Assembly: GCA_036898135.1 (NCBI GenBank)
Contig: CM072523.1
Span: 34,840,968 to 34,904,967 of the forward strand
DNA: 64,000 nucleotides
Reading direction: 5' to 3'
From: Oncomelania hupensis
Taxonomy: Eukaryota > Mollusca > Gastropoda > Littorinimorpha > Pomatiopsidae
Below the pieces are notes generated by a model. It ran no database searches, was not told the DNA's origin, and saw only the letters and a list, made by a program, of their open reading frames with translations. The position numbers and the translations under genes were made by a program. Below are positions 35,465-47,600 of the stretch, piece after piece (position 1 is the first letter of the stretch; each line of letters starts with the position of its first letter).

Positions 35465-36604
35465 TTAATACAGGATAACATGTAAATTGGCAAAAAAAAA
35501 AAAAAAAAAAAACATCCCCAACTTTTTAACCATAAGTCGAAAACCTTTTTTTATAGCCATTAAAGAAAAAACGACGAATCAACATTTTCAGCTCTTTTTC
35601 CATTTTAGGTGACCGGCCGATGGCCTGCTTATATTTTGGACAGAATGTTAATTTAACGCTTTATTAAGTTAGTCCTTGATGTGATCTTTGTAAACAAATA
35701 AATAAAAAAACTCAAACTTAATGTATCATGCATGAGAAATTATTTGTATTTTGACGTGTGTAAGCATAAAATAGGCCTATCATTCAGCGTTATTAGGCCT
35801 ATCACTCAGGGATAACTCTATTTGTTATCACGGACGACAACTCTTGGCATTTGTTAATGCTACGTGCAGGAACTAAAAACCACTTTTTCAAGTATTTTAC
35901 GGTCGAATTTCAATTTTTTTTGTGCTTTGACATGGAAATAGTACATTCAGTTATCTGTACACAAAGTTTTAGCGAGGGGTCTTATTATTTAATAACAATT
36001 ATCACGATAAAACCCGCCTTTTCACTTGCCATTTCAGCTACCAGGACGCGGACGTCTCCATTTGCAAAAACCCCGAAGCTACAGGCTTTCATTAATAAAT
36101 ATTGGTTACAATTATTTATTTCTGATAAGTTTTCGCTTAGAAATAGCGCGTAATTTCATACTGCTGTTCTGTGGACACACTTTGGGATAACTCTATTCGT
36201 CATCATGGACGACAACTCTTGGCATGTGTTGTTGCTACAAAGAGACCTTTGCCTGCAACGGAACATGTTCACGTCTGAAAAGACCTTTTAGTTTACCTTC
36301 TTAGGGCCGAATTGCACTTATGAAAGATCAAGCGTTGAATCGGAGAAAGCGACAATGATCAGCTTCTTCCTCCACGCTACTGAACAGGACTGCCTGTTCA
36401 CAGAACGCTCATCAATGCTGGCAGCGTAGCACGTGTCCTCGTTGAAGAGGCTTACGCTCGATAGATCGTACCCACGTGCATTTCCGCAGTCAGCCATTGA
36501 ACTTCAGAAACCTCTGCAGTGAAGACTCGGACACCTGTCAGCATTCGTTTAAATGTCTGTTGCACGAAAACCTCCACATGCTTTCCAACACGCATGCGAT
36601 TGTG
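35457..36604. other. unassigned, with a direct repeat of about 55 bp
   Basis: GGGATAACTCTATTTGT(T)A then GGACGACAACTCTTGGCAT occurs at 35809-35855 and again at 36184-36225. Their direct arrangement 375 bp apart suggests an old duplication or small repeat element. No gene is supported. Confidence 0.5.
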
Positions 36605-36609
36605 TGTAC

Positions 36610-36640
<31 letters not shown>

Positions 36641-37015
36641 TGTGGGTGTGTGTGTGTACTTGTTTACACAGTGTTATCTGGACTAACCAGTGAACATCTA
36701 CATAACTTGTTTTGACAGACCTACTTGTTTTGACGTCAGAACAATGATCCGTTAGGGTTAGGGCTGGGTTATGGTTAGGGTTAGGGCTCGAACACTTAAA
36801 AGTACTTAAAAAGGGGGACGAAATATGACCCATTGTCAGCACAACGTATGTGGCGTTTCAGGAAAGTCATGATAATACTGTGTAACCTCGGCTGTGGGTG
36901 TGTGTGTGCGTGTGTGTGTGTGCGTGTGTATGTGCATGTGTGCATAAATGCATACGAGTGGGTGTGTTTGAATGCGTGTGTGTGTGTGTATGTGTGTGTG
37001 TGCGTGCGCGCGAAC
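36605..37015. repeat. GT arrays and a short telomere-like repeat
   Basis: GT dinucleotides at 36605-36658 and 36895-37012. Between them 36752-36786 holds four TTAGGG units in two pairs. The telomere-like stretch is too short to be more than an interstitial remnant. Confidence 0.85.
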
Positions 37016-38770
37016 GCTTGTGAGTGCGAGTGCACCTCCAAAAAATCGAGCATTCGAAAAAAAAAGATGAAAAAAAAACCACCAACAACAACACCAGAGA
37101 ACATTAATGGAAATAGTATCAATAATGTTTGTTAAGTGTTTCGTGACAATGAGTGTATTTGGGAAATTGATATTGTTGTTGCATGAAAAGATGATATATC
37201 GGACACTCGTCGTTCAGACCAAACTAATCTAGGAATTTTAGGCCTCTCTTCGTAGCTATATCATCAACATTAATCGATTTTTAAGTCCTTTATATGCTTA
37301 TGTGTCCGGGGACATAAATCTACCCATCAAATAAACAAACCTACATTAATCATGTATATAAAACCCGTAATTTTGATAGAAGTTATTTGGTTGGCTTAAT
37401 CTTTTCTTCTTTTTTTTTCAGTGGGTCCGCACTCACTGTGAACTTGAAAAGGGCATGCATGTGAGGCTGCAATGTGTGATCTTAGTGTCCTTTAAATGGA
37501 AAGGGAACAAATCGCTGGCTATGAAATCTTATGAGGGAAGAAAGATGCCCAGCTAATTAATTTCAGTTTCGAGTTCTTCGGTCTTTTTCCTCGTGCAAAC
37601 TCATATTCCACTGTTGGTATTCCAGAGACATTGAGAAAATCATCTGCAATATCCATTGCAGTGCTCTTGAAAAAAAATCCTAAAACAAAAGAAGAAAAAG
37701 ACTATTTACATTAAATTGTGTGACATAAAACACCGACATTGTGAAATACGTCCAAAGCAACAGTATTTCGTGGAAGGAAAAAAATTTTAACCAATGACAA
37801 TACTGGTGCTCTGGAAATTTCAAATAACTACTCCAAGATAATTTTATTGCAGAGGCATTATTTTTAATATCGCACAAATACAGTTCAAGGAATAACGCTC
37901 TCGAATGATGTCTCTGTACTCACGAAATTTGGCCCTCCTGTACAAGGGTGCTACAGAATTCTACCACATTGGTCATTGCGTCTGTGTTTCCCAGTGCAAT
38001 ATTTACTTATAGGCTATCAAGCTGCTTGAAAGATAATGTTAACGTAAAATATTGTTGTTTTCAGAGGAAAAAAAAACTTTAAAAAAAATCAACAAGTCAA
38101 CATATTACAGACAAATAAATGTAATGCTAAGAAGAAACGGTTTTGTGTGGCAATATTTTACGAGAAGCCTAGGGTAGCAATACAATTTATAAATGCTTGT
38201 GAAATATTTTTTCGCGACAAAATGTCACGCGCGGTGGCTATTTCATACGACAACTTTCAACGTGGACGTTGTCATTCTGTCGGGCAAACAAACAAACCAT
38301 GTTCTACATACAGTATGCATTACAGAGAAACACAGGCTTACTGCACTTTCAGATAATTGTATTGTGTTTTGTGTTGCTGACCCATCAGACTCGTTGAGGA
38401 TCGTGCCTGCAACTAAAACTAATTGAATGGTGTTAGAGATGACTGTTTCTGGTTCAAGGGTGGATCTGGAAGAATGAGGGGATGAAGAATGAGAGCGGTG
38501 GGAAGGGAGGAAGAAGGGAGCGGGGAGTACCGAGGTGGGTGTGTAGGTGTGTGGATGTGCTGACTCCAGCTGTTCATTTAGGATCATGACTGCATGTTAA
38601 AAAAAATAAATAATTGAATGGTGTTAGAGATGACACTGGTTCAGGATTCACATTTTGCTATTGTCGTTGTTGTTGCTGTTGTTCTTGATGGCGGTGGTGG
38701 TAGTGGTGATGCAGTTGGTGGTGGAGTGTTAATGTTGATTTTCTGCTTCTTGTTGTTGTTGTTGTTGTTG
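37016..38770. other. unassigned unique sequence
   Basis: A SINE-tail-like word (GTGTCCGGGGACATAAATCT) lies near 37301. TTGAATGGTGTTAGAGATGA is duplicated at 38423 and 38613. No gene recognised. Confidence 0.4.
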
Positions 38771-38948
38771 TCTTCTTCTTCTTCTTCTTCTTCTTCTTCT
38801 TCTTCTTCTTCTTCTTCTTCTTCTTCTTCTTCTTCTTCTTCTTCTTCTTCTTCTTCTTCTTCTTCTTCTTCTTCTTCTTCTTCTTCGTCGTCTTCTTCTT
38901 CTTCTTCTTCTTCTTCTTCTTCTTCTTCTTCTTCTTCTTCTTCTTCTT

Positions 38949-38979
<31 letters not shown>

Positions 38980-38989
38980 TTCTTCTTCT

Positions 38990-39024
<35 letters not shown>

Positions 39025-39036
39025 TTCTTCTTTTTC
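38771..39036. repeat. (TTC)n microsatellite, about 265 bp
   Basis: Nearly pure TTC/CTT with three single substitutions. Purine/pyrimidine asymmetry with mirror symmetry could allow triplex DNA. Confidence 0.97.
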
Positions 39037-39250
39037 CAGCTCAAGAGCTGCTCAAGGCGCCGGCCGATATAGGATCTAACTCAAGCCGCCCGAGGCGCCA
39101 ACTTGCAGCCTTTGGGCGCATCGTAATAACGCTCTAGACAACTGAGCGCAATCCTGGGCAGCCAGGGATGGGGGAGAAGGACCTAGGTGCATTCTGGGTT
39201 TGTTCTTGTCACCGGCACTTACCCGTCTAGGACATGAGCGTCAGGATCTT
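39037..39250 (-). repeat. tRNA-derived SINE, family S1
   Basis: On the minus strand an A-box-like GCGCTCAGTTGTCTAGAGCG is followed by GGCGGCTTGAGTTAGATCC, CGCCTTGAGCAGCTCTTGAG and CTGGAAAAAGAAGAAG, so its 3' tail continues directly into the (GAA/TTC)n array. It shares this end with the SINE at 8988-9303. Confidence 0.75.
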
Positions 39251-40239
39251 TAAAGTCCGTTATGATGGAATGTATGCGACACAGAATAGACCTCGGTGTA
39301 TACTCTCATCCGAAGTTTCTTCTTCTTCTTCCAATAAAAAAGATTTTCTATTTGAAAAAAAAAGTTTAAATATCTGAATGTTTTTTTGTCCGCTAATGCG
39401 AGTTTAACCTTGCATCGGGATGTCAGGAGGTCAAATTTTATTGGGAGACCTAGTCCAGCTTGCACACAAGTGAAACAACTACATTACAACGACAGTGGAT
39501 ACGAAAGGAAATTAGGTTACAAAGATCCTCTTTGCAACATCACAAATTGCCTCTGAGTTTATAAATCTAATTAAACTGCCGACTGCGAATTGTGTGCGTT
39601 TCGGATACTCCAGCTCATCAGAAAGGAAGCTTTTCTCAGGTGTACACATTGCTATGATGTTTGTTTGTTTGTTGGGTATTGTCTTAATTGATTTAAGGTT
39701 TTAGTTATCTAACGTCACTTTGAAGTGAACGGGCGTCACATTAAACAACTAAACTGACGAAGCTGTTCTGACATGATTTCTTTCTTCTAAAGTGCTTTTT
39801 TGTGTTTGGTTTCATGGTTTAAGAATCTGAATGTACTTGCGGACCTAAGTTGAGTTTAACATGTGATCTAACGCTAATTTAAAAAAAAAAAGAATTGCTG
39901 TCAGTGAGGTCTGTGCGTTTTTAGATACTATAGTCTTCTCATCTCAGAAACCAAAAGCTGCTTTGACGTGCAGCTATATCATCAAGAATCAAAGCGTGTT
40001 TGTTGCAAGTTTATAACTGTGTTGCTTTCGGAGAGGTTTCCGTGCTGGGATCTCACTAACGTAAGAACCCAAAAGGTCGCTCTCTGACGGCCTCATAGTA
40101 TCAGTTCCGCTGAAGTTCCTGATTACAGTCTCCAGTGGTTATACAAGACAGCTAGCAGAATAGCTCTTCGTGTCTATCTTTTTTGTTGTTGTTGGGATCA
40201 TCATTAATACAACCCGATGGCCAAACACAGCAACTAGCA
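39251..40239. other. unassigned unique sequence
   Basis: No supported feature on either strand. Confidence 0.4.
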
Positions 40240-40660
40240 AAATGGCATGTGTTCGCATCCTGTGCCGAATTTCGCAAGTTCAATTCCAGCTGGGGGAGGA
40301 GGGGAGGGAAAGAAAAGGAGAAGGCGGGGGACGATCTTATGTCACTTAGGTACGAGAATTTCAGGTCACCGAGGGTTTTCTCCGGATACTCCGGATTCCT
40401 CCCTCCAATCTCTCATTTGCTCTTTCTCATTCCTGCTCTGTTCTATCAATCTGCTATACTATCGTCTTCTTCGCTAGACCAGTCTCCTACCTTTTTTCTT
40501 GAAAACTCTTCCGGGACAAGACTCCTTGTTTGTGTATGAGGTCTGTTGGATCAGCTTGGGAATATTGGACGCTTTCTGCCAGGTGGTCACTAGGGCTTCC
40601 TATGATGTTATTATTTAGCAATGTAGGCATTTTATATGTATGTGTTTAGTTGATAATTTA
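40240..40660 (+). repeat. dispersed repeat/SINE family S5
   Basis: A weak tRNA-like head (CTAGCAAAATGGCATGTGTT to AAGTTCAATTCCAGCTG), the core GGTCACCGAGGGTTTTCTCC, then a body shared inverted with 16175-16600 and ending near GTAGGCATTTTATATG. The three copies in the window define the family. Confidence 0.7.
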
Positions 40661-41497
40661 TAATGATGTTTGTATTCTATTTTGTTTTTGTAAACGGGAG
40701 TTCGATAAGTTGGGGTGAAGCCTCAGCCGTCCCCTGCGTCGGATGTCTTTATTGTAAAGTGACTGGCTGGTGGAGGGTATTCAGTTTTCCCACTAGGGTT
40801 GTTTCAGCAGATCTTTTATGCGGATTGGGGGTTGTCCGGTCCTGATTTGGCTCGGAAGAGTACGCTGGACCTAAAGCAACAGTTATGTAATGTAATGTAA
40901 TCAATAATAATAGTATTTAATGCATACCTAAAATTTAACATTTACATTTAATGTACGTCTTTCTAGTTTAAGACCGACCACACTCGGCTGTTTGTTAAAA
41001 GGCTCTTACATAATGGTTAATATCTGACAAGTCTTCTGCTTAAGATGGTTTTCCGAATGTTGTTCCGTAATTTATTAATAAAACACCCCACTGTTCAGTT
41101 AATGAAAATAAGTAATAATACCCCAACCGTCGATTCACCCTCTGACTGACCATGCAGGTGTTATAGTAAATTGTGTAGTCTACAACATGCGATCACATCG
41201 CGATGATGGGTAGCGCAATGTGGACAAATACGGCGATTAAGATTTACGTGTTCTAGCATGCACACAGACTCACAATACACACACATACACACACAAACAC
41301 ACAGACAAACACACACGTAAACATGTGCATTTTTGCCCAAATCATAAACACACACACAACACATACACACACACAAAAACACACGCATATATGCATTGCG
41401 CACAACTTCTCCCCATCTAATCACATTATACATGGAACTGTACAAGAAAATAAAAACACATCAACACAACAAATAACGACACAGTACACAGCACACG
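40661..41497. other. unassigned, with dispersed repeat and (CA)n
   Basis: 40836-40905 is the inverted copy of the repeat at 35329, with (TAATG)n-type ends. CA-rich tracts lie at 41272-41312 and 41348-41385. Confidence 0.45.
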
Positions 41498-42016
41498 TTG
41501 ACGTGGCAAGCAAAAACAAGTCTGCAAGGAAAACCTCTCACTTTCATCAACACAAACATCAGAAGACAAACTTCTTATATCTTTTATCTTCTTCTCCTCT
41601 GTCTATTCAACCCCAAAAGTAGCCTATACCAGTTCCTTGGCATTACATTCATCCCTTTGATGGGCTCAGAAAACGCACAAGACTTCCAAGAGATCGGGGA
41701 ATTCTTAGTTCCCACAAAAGGAGAGGTTCTGCAACCAAAAGACTCGGCTCGGGATACCCAAACATTCTCCAATACTCTCGGAACACGCGCACGGCACGCG
41801 CTCCGAAGAAACCCGAGAGCAAACCCGAAGCGCCAGCTCGTGAGCTTTCGGGGAAAAGTCGTCTGCCGGGCTATAACAGGAAGAAGACCGAAGGAAGATG
41901 AATGGCTAAGAGCTTTTACGTCCAAAAATGTCAGAAAAAGCTTGGGTGTACAGTGGAAATGGGCATTTGGTGTGCTGTATTTGGGTGGTGGTGACATGAT
42001 GCTTTCATACGCATAA
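41498..42016. other. open frames on both strands, function unknown
   Basis: A plus frame of 172 codons (41498-42016) and an overlapping minus frame of 137 codons (41584-41997) cover a locally GC-richer block (about 41680-41960). Neither shows a motif I recognise. It could be an exon, a repeat fragment or chance, and I cannot choose a strand. Confidence 0.25.
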
Positions 42017-42560
42017 CATGGTCTATATGTCTCAATCTTTCTTTATTTGATAATAAAACCAACAACAAAACCTGTGTAGTAGGCGTTAAAATTTTCGGTT
42101 TATTAGACTAAAGACCCAAGGACTGTACAAAACAAAACAGTCTAAGCATATATATCGTCAAGAAAGTGAATCGTGTTCATTAAAAAGAATAATGTACCTT
42201 TTATAAATTTATATTAATTATAAAGAATAATTATATTTAAAAGCTATCTCTGAACCCTATTCACCAACATCACCAAAACATAGTGTTCAATATGGAGAGG
42301 AGGGGGGGGGGGGAAAGTAATATAACCACACATAACAACTCCCTCACAATCGCATAACCCGTTCAGCCATAAAGAGTCATCTCCCCCTCTCTCCCTCCAA
42401 CCGCCCCCAAAATAAAAAAAAAATAATTTTAAAAAAATTAATAAAATAAAACTAAATAAATAAATTAATAAAATAAAATATAAAAAAAATATTCACCCTC
42501 AAATAGTCAAATAACTCAAGTATAAGTCCTAAATAGTTCCGCCGCTGTTTCTCCTGACCC
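42017..42560. other. unassigned AT-rich flank of the gypsy-class insertion
   Basis: Low-complexity A/T stretch at 42410-42495 and a G14 run near 42301. Nothing recognised. Confidence 0.4.
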
Positions 42561-42565
42561 CTCTC
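42561..42565. repeat. target-site duplication, left (CTCTC)
   Basis: CTCTC before the 5' LTR is repeated directly after the 3' LTR (51158-51162), the 5-bp duplication expected of a Ty3/gypsy integrase. Confidence 0.9.
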
Positions 42566-43784
42566 TGTCACGACCCACACTCAGTTTGAACTTTATATTG
42601 TTGTGTTGTAGATAGGTGGTCTTCTCGCAAGTGCCTATGAATCATCGTTTTGTGTGCCTTTGAATAAGCCGGGACAAAAGTAAATGAAAAGTGTGACGTA
42701 ACTTATTGTGGTAGAAAAGAGGAAATGACGAAAGAAAAAGAAGACAGGTAGTTTGGTCGTTACATGGAGGTTCCAGGAACAGTGAATCTAGGAGCAGTGT
42801 GTTGAATCGTTTTTCGTCCCTGCTAATCCTTTATCCGTCAACTGTACGCTTAAGGAAATACGTACGTGATATCCTCACGTAGCGGTGCCCTACGACAAGA
42901 ACTTGAGTTTTCACCAGAAGTCGTTTGAGAACGATGAGGGAGAAAGAGTTCGACCTTGAAACTGGTGCAAGTTCGACTGTTTGTTTTAGTCAATGAAGAT
43001 CGAGACGACTAGTAGACCTGACCGTTGACCTACCTGTACCAAAAGGAATGCTGCGGATGAAGAGACGTATCCGACCTTAGCCGCATCACCGTATCCACGG
43101 GTAGTTGAGTAAGTGTGGACTTGGGTGTTTTCACTGGCTAGTCGGGTGTCTCTTTGTTGTCATTTATTTCTGTGGTCCGTATTTTGTCGTGTCATTGTTG
43201 GTTATCATTATGTTGTGGGGCTAAAATATTATGGGGAAGTATTATACTCGAATAAGTGATACCATATTTATTACAATCATTATTCTTCCAAGCATACAAC
43301 ACATTCAAGGTTGCAGTCATTCATTCATACATGCGTTAGATTTACATTTGTGATTGTTACAATACAAGAGTTAGCGATTATTATTATTAAGGAAAATGGT
43401 TGAGTTTTCAATTGCATCAGGAAGCATGTATAAATTGTTACTCAAATTCTTAGAAGATTTTGTATGGGTTATGTTGCAGTGTACCCTTCGCTTTTTGCCT
43501 TTGGTTTCATCTTCAACTTCGATTTTACCTTCAACTTCAACTTTAACTTCGACTTTGTTTTTGGTTTTACCATCACTTTTCACCGATTGTATTATAATAG
43601 ACTTTTTGCCAGTGAACTTTTTGCCTTCGCTTCTTCACCACAGACTTTGAAATATTGGATGACCACGGCGGATGCATCTAATCGTAGCAGCTACAGTCCC
43701 AGTGACATTCGAGGTGTATGCACTTATCGATTACATCTAGTGCATTGACAATTTTTAGTTTATTTGCCTACTGTGTTCCCGGGA

Positions 43785-43795
43785 CATATATACAT
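43785..43795 (+). promoter_or_regulatory. candidate TATA box in 5' LTR
   Basis: CATATATACAT is the clearest TATA-like word in the LTR and lies about 500 bp before its end, upstream of the AATAAA at 44145. Position is plausible for the U3/R border; there is no direct proof of initiation. Confidence 0.45.
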
Positions 43796-44144
43796 TTCAC
43801 TCCTGCGTTGAGCGAGTTCATGCTCTAGTGTCTTCGGGACGTTTTTGTTATTATGCAATTTCGTATTGCAAAGGTTTGATCGCAGGAGTGTGATATGTAT
43901 TTGTAAAACGGGACTTGTGAACTGAAATCGTTATAACAGTAGTAGCAACAAATTTGTAAACAGTGCATAGGTTGTGTGCGAACAATGAGTGAACAGTAGA
44001 AAAGGAAAACAAAGAGACTGAACGAGAATACTGTGTAGAACCATTTAATTTATTTAAAACAAAGAACATTTCATTCTGTCGTTTAATTTTATCACCTTTA
44101 TAAATTTTAGTTATTCATTTACGACTCCATGTTATGTTCATGTG

Positions 44145-44150
44145 AATAAA
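44145..44150 (+). terminator. candidate polyadenylation signal in LTR (AATAAA)
   Basis: AATAAA followed by a T/G-rich stretch (TTGTTGTTTTATTTTG), as expected for the R region of the 3' LTR transcript (equivalent position near 51020). Confidence 0.55.
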
Positions 44151-44286
44151 TTGTTGTTTTATTTTGCCAACGTAATACTTGTCTCTATCTATTCATCCGT
44201 TGTTCACGTATGGTTGCATACACTGCTCAGAGTTCCCCTTTATGGTAAGAGAAACGAAGGACCGTAAGGGGGGGCTTTGACATATT

Positions 44287-44304
44287 TGGTGGCAGCGGTG
44301 GGAT
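44287..44304 (+). promoter_or_regulatory. primer-binding site, complementary to tRNA-Leu 3' end
   Basis: TGGTGGCAGCGGTGGGAT begins four bases after the LTR. It is the complement of the 3' end, including CCA, of metazoan tRNA-Leu of the AAG/UAG type (ATCCCACCGCTGCCA plus CCA), recalled from known tRNAs. It would prime minus-strand DNA synthesis. Confidence 0.85.
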
Positions 44305-44602
44305 CGAACGGATGAATGGAGGAGATAGAATTACGTTGACATTGTTGTGTTATACCATACAATCAGAGTAAGTGACGTGGGTGGTTGGCGGGTGCTGGAG
44401 CGTTTTGAATCGCGTGGGCGCACTTAGAGCACCCGACAGTAATAAGGTAAGCAACCAAGCCCACACTTTACTATAATACAACTTAGTGTCATCTGAGCCA
44501 AACCGTGGTATAACTGTTGAGTTATTTGAACTCTGAGATATATAGTTGGTAAATAGATTTGTTGTTTACCAATTATACAAGAAAAAGTGGTCGGCTAGCA
44601 AA

Positions 44603-47600
44603 ATGTCCGCCACCCGGAAAGGTACAAAACGTGCTGGAGCCAAGAAAACGATTGGTGGGGAAGGGACATCGATCACCCCTAGCAGCGACTCAGCCGATAT
44701 TGTACTGGGAGCATCGGGAGAAGCGACCATGTCCAGTTTGACGAGAGAAGAGACTCTGAGTACGTCTCTCTTAGGTTTCCCTCGCATGGCGGTAGCCGTA
44801 GAACCGTCAAGGAACCAAGAGACGTCCGAAATGATTGACGTATCCGTGAAGTATAGAGAATTAGGTATGAGCCTAGGCCTGCGAGAAGAGGCGCTAGCGA
44901 GATTTGTCGTGGATGGCATCCAAAAGGAAGAAGAACGAAGAGAGCGAGAAGAAGACAGACGTTTAGTGGAGAGGAAAATGGAAGAAGAGCGAAGAGAGCG
45001 CGAAGAAGAGCGAAGAGAGCGCGAAGAAGACAGACGGCTAATGGAAAGAAAAATAGAAGAAGGCAGACGTCTAATGGAGAGGAAAATGGAAGAAGAGCGA
45101 AAGGAAAAAGAAGAAGAACGTCGCCGACGCGAAGAGGAAAAAGAAGAAGAACGTCGCCGACGCGAAGAGGAAAAAGAAGAAGAACGTCGCCGACGAGAAG
45201 AGGAAAAAGAAGAAGACAGACGTCTGATGGAGAGGAAAATGGAAGAAGAACGTCGCCGACGAGAGGAAGAGAAAGAAGAGGAACGTCACCGACGCGAGGA
45301 AGACAAAGAAGAAGAACGAAGATCATTAGAAATCAGAATGGAGGCAGAGAAAGAACGGATGAAAATGCAGATGGAGGTGATCAGAGAAGAACGCGAAGTT
45401 TTCGCTGACCGTTCAACTCGTAGAGAACATCATGATGGTTACCGACTGAAAATTCACCCTTTCGATGGTAGAGAAGACATCGAAGCTTATCTGCGTCATT
45501 TTGAACTCATAGCTGAATCACAAGGATGGAATAGAGATTGCTGGGCAGCAAGGTTGTCTCCACTATTGTCAGGAGAAGCGCGCGATACGTATTTGCGTCT
45601 GACACCCGAACAGGCTCAAGATTTTGAAGAAGTACGCAACGCGCTGTTACGTCGTTTTCGCCGCGATGCGGAATGGTATCGCCGACAGTTCCGAGAGACC
45701 AAGAAAGAACAAAATGAAACTTTTCCGCAATTTCTCATCCGGTTGCAGACATCTGTAGAAAGATGGTTTTCCTTGGCAGACAAAGACATCGATGACGCGA
45801 AGTCTGTGTTAGACATGTTTTTGGCTGAACAGATATACTCAGTAATGAATCCTGAGCTCGAGATGTTCGTGCGTGAACGATTGCCGACAGACGCCGCACA
45901 AGCAGCCGAATATGCTCAACTGCATTTGGACGTAAAACGAGCCGTATCCCGAGGACCTGTTTTCCAAAGAGCGAGTCCACGAACACCGAGCAGTCAACCC
46001 GAGCGTAGACCGAACGAGTCACAAACGAGATTGAGGGAACCTATTAGGAGACCAGTTGTCGGTAGAGATGAAAGAGACAGGAGGAATTCAGACGAGTGCT
46101 ATAAGTGTGGGGGTAAGGGGCATTTCGCCAGGCAATGCATGAAAACGCATGCAGTCAGTCAGGTTACAATTGCGACCGACACCCTACCGATCTATACTCC
46201 GCCAATAGACGTCCGATCTATTAAACCCTATAACCCGTGGAGTGAGGGTCGGATCAACGAAAATACAGTACGCATCATGCGTGATACTGGAGCAGAGATG
46301 GGAGCAGTTGCTTCAAAATGGGTCAAACCTGAAGATTACACAGGGAGGAGTGTTGAAGTGTACTTAGCAGACCAGACAAAAACAGGAAAGTACCCTACAG
46401 CATGGGTGAAACTTGAATCAGGCTTTGTGACAGGGACTGTTGAACTGTTCGTCCTTGACCACATGGGACCTGACATTCTTCTGGGTAACTGGATTACATT
46501 TTCATCTGGTTACCGAAGCCCAGTTACCATTGATGGTAGTGAATGTGCCGTGGCAGCAGCAGTCGAAACAAGAGGACAAATAGAACGTGAAAAACGAGCG
46601 ACAGTACCTTTGCAGGTATCGAAAACTCTAGGAGTGGAAGTCACACCGACAGAGTTGGCTGCATTGCAAGAAGAAGACGATAGTCTTAAAAAAGTTCGAG
46701 CGTTGGCTGATGCCCAGAGCGAACTGAAGTCAGGAAATGCTACAGTAAAATTCACGCGAAAGAAAGGGTTACTATACAGGTTGCATCAGTTGCGAGGAGT
46801 GGAGACATCGCAGCTAGTAGTTCCCAAGAAACTACGAAAAGAAGTCATGAGGCTAGCTCATGATCCTCCCATGGCAGGACACCTAGGAGGAAAACGAACT
46901 CGCGAACGTATATGGAATACGTTTTTCTGGCCAGGTATGTGCGCAGACGTTCGCAGGTACTGTGCATCATGCATTGAATGCCAGAGAGTGACACCAAGGG
47001 GTCGAGTCAGCAAGGTACCCCTACAAAAGATGCCTTTGATGGACGAACCATTCCAAAGAGTGGCTATCGACATTGTAGGTCCGATTGCACCAAAGTCGGA
47101 ACAAGGTAACCAATACATTTTGGTAGTTGTCGACTACGCTACACGATACCCAGAAGCAGTTCCGTTGAAAAGAATTGACACTGAAAAAGTAGCAGAGGCT
47201 ATGTGGACCATATGGTCGAGGGTAGGCATCCCTCGTGAAATACTAACCGACAGGGGGACGCAGTTCATGTCAGCAGTCATGGATGAAATGAACAGATTGT
47301 TGGCCATCCATGGAAAAGCCACCACACCCTACCACCCTCAGTGTAACGGGCTGGTTGAGCGGTTTAACGGCACTCTGATGACCATGCTGAGAAAACTGAC
47401 TACAGAACAGCCACGGATGTGGGACCGGTACATACCAGCTCTTCTTTTCGCCTACCGAGAGGTACCTCAAGAGGCTACTGGATTTTCACCGTTTGAGCTA
47501 CTATACGGAAAAACAGTCAGAGGACCGATGGCCGTGTTGAGAGAGCTATGGTCGAAGGAGATTGCTGCTGAAGAAGTGAAAGTAAGCAGTGAATACGTAG

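Larger units (their letters stand above)
42566..44282 (+). repeat. 5' LTR, copy 2 (1717 bp)
   Basis: TGTCACGACC...TTTGACA with TG/CA termini. U3, R and U5 boundaries cannot be set exactly from sequence. Confidence 0.96.

Noticed and set aside
38618..39079. Poly-Ser and poly-Lys open frames
   Set aside because: Direct translation of the TTC microsatellite.
44679..45326. 215-codon minus-strand frame rich in Leu/Phe
   Set aside because: Shadow of the charged-helix repeats in gag on the plus strand.
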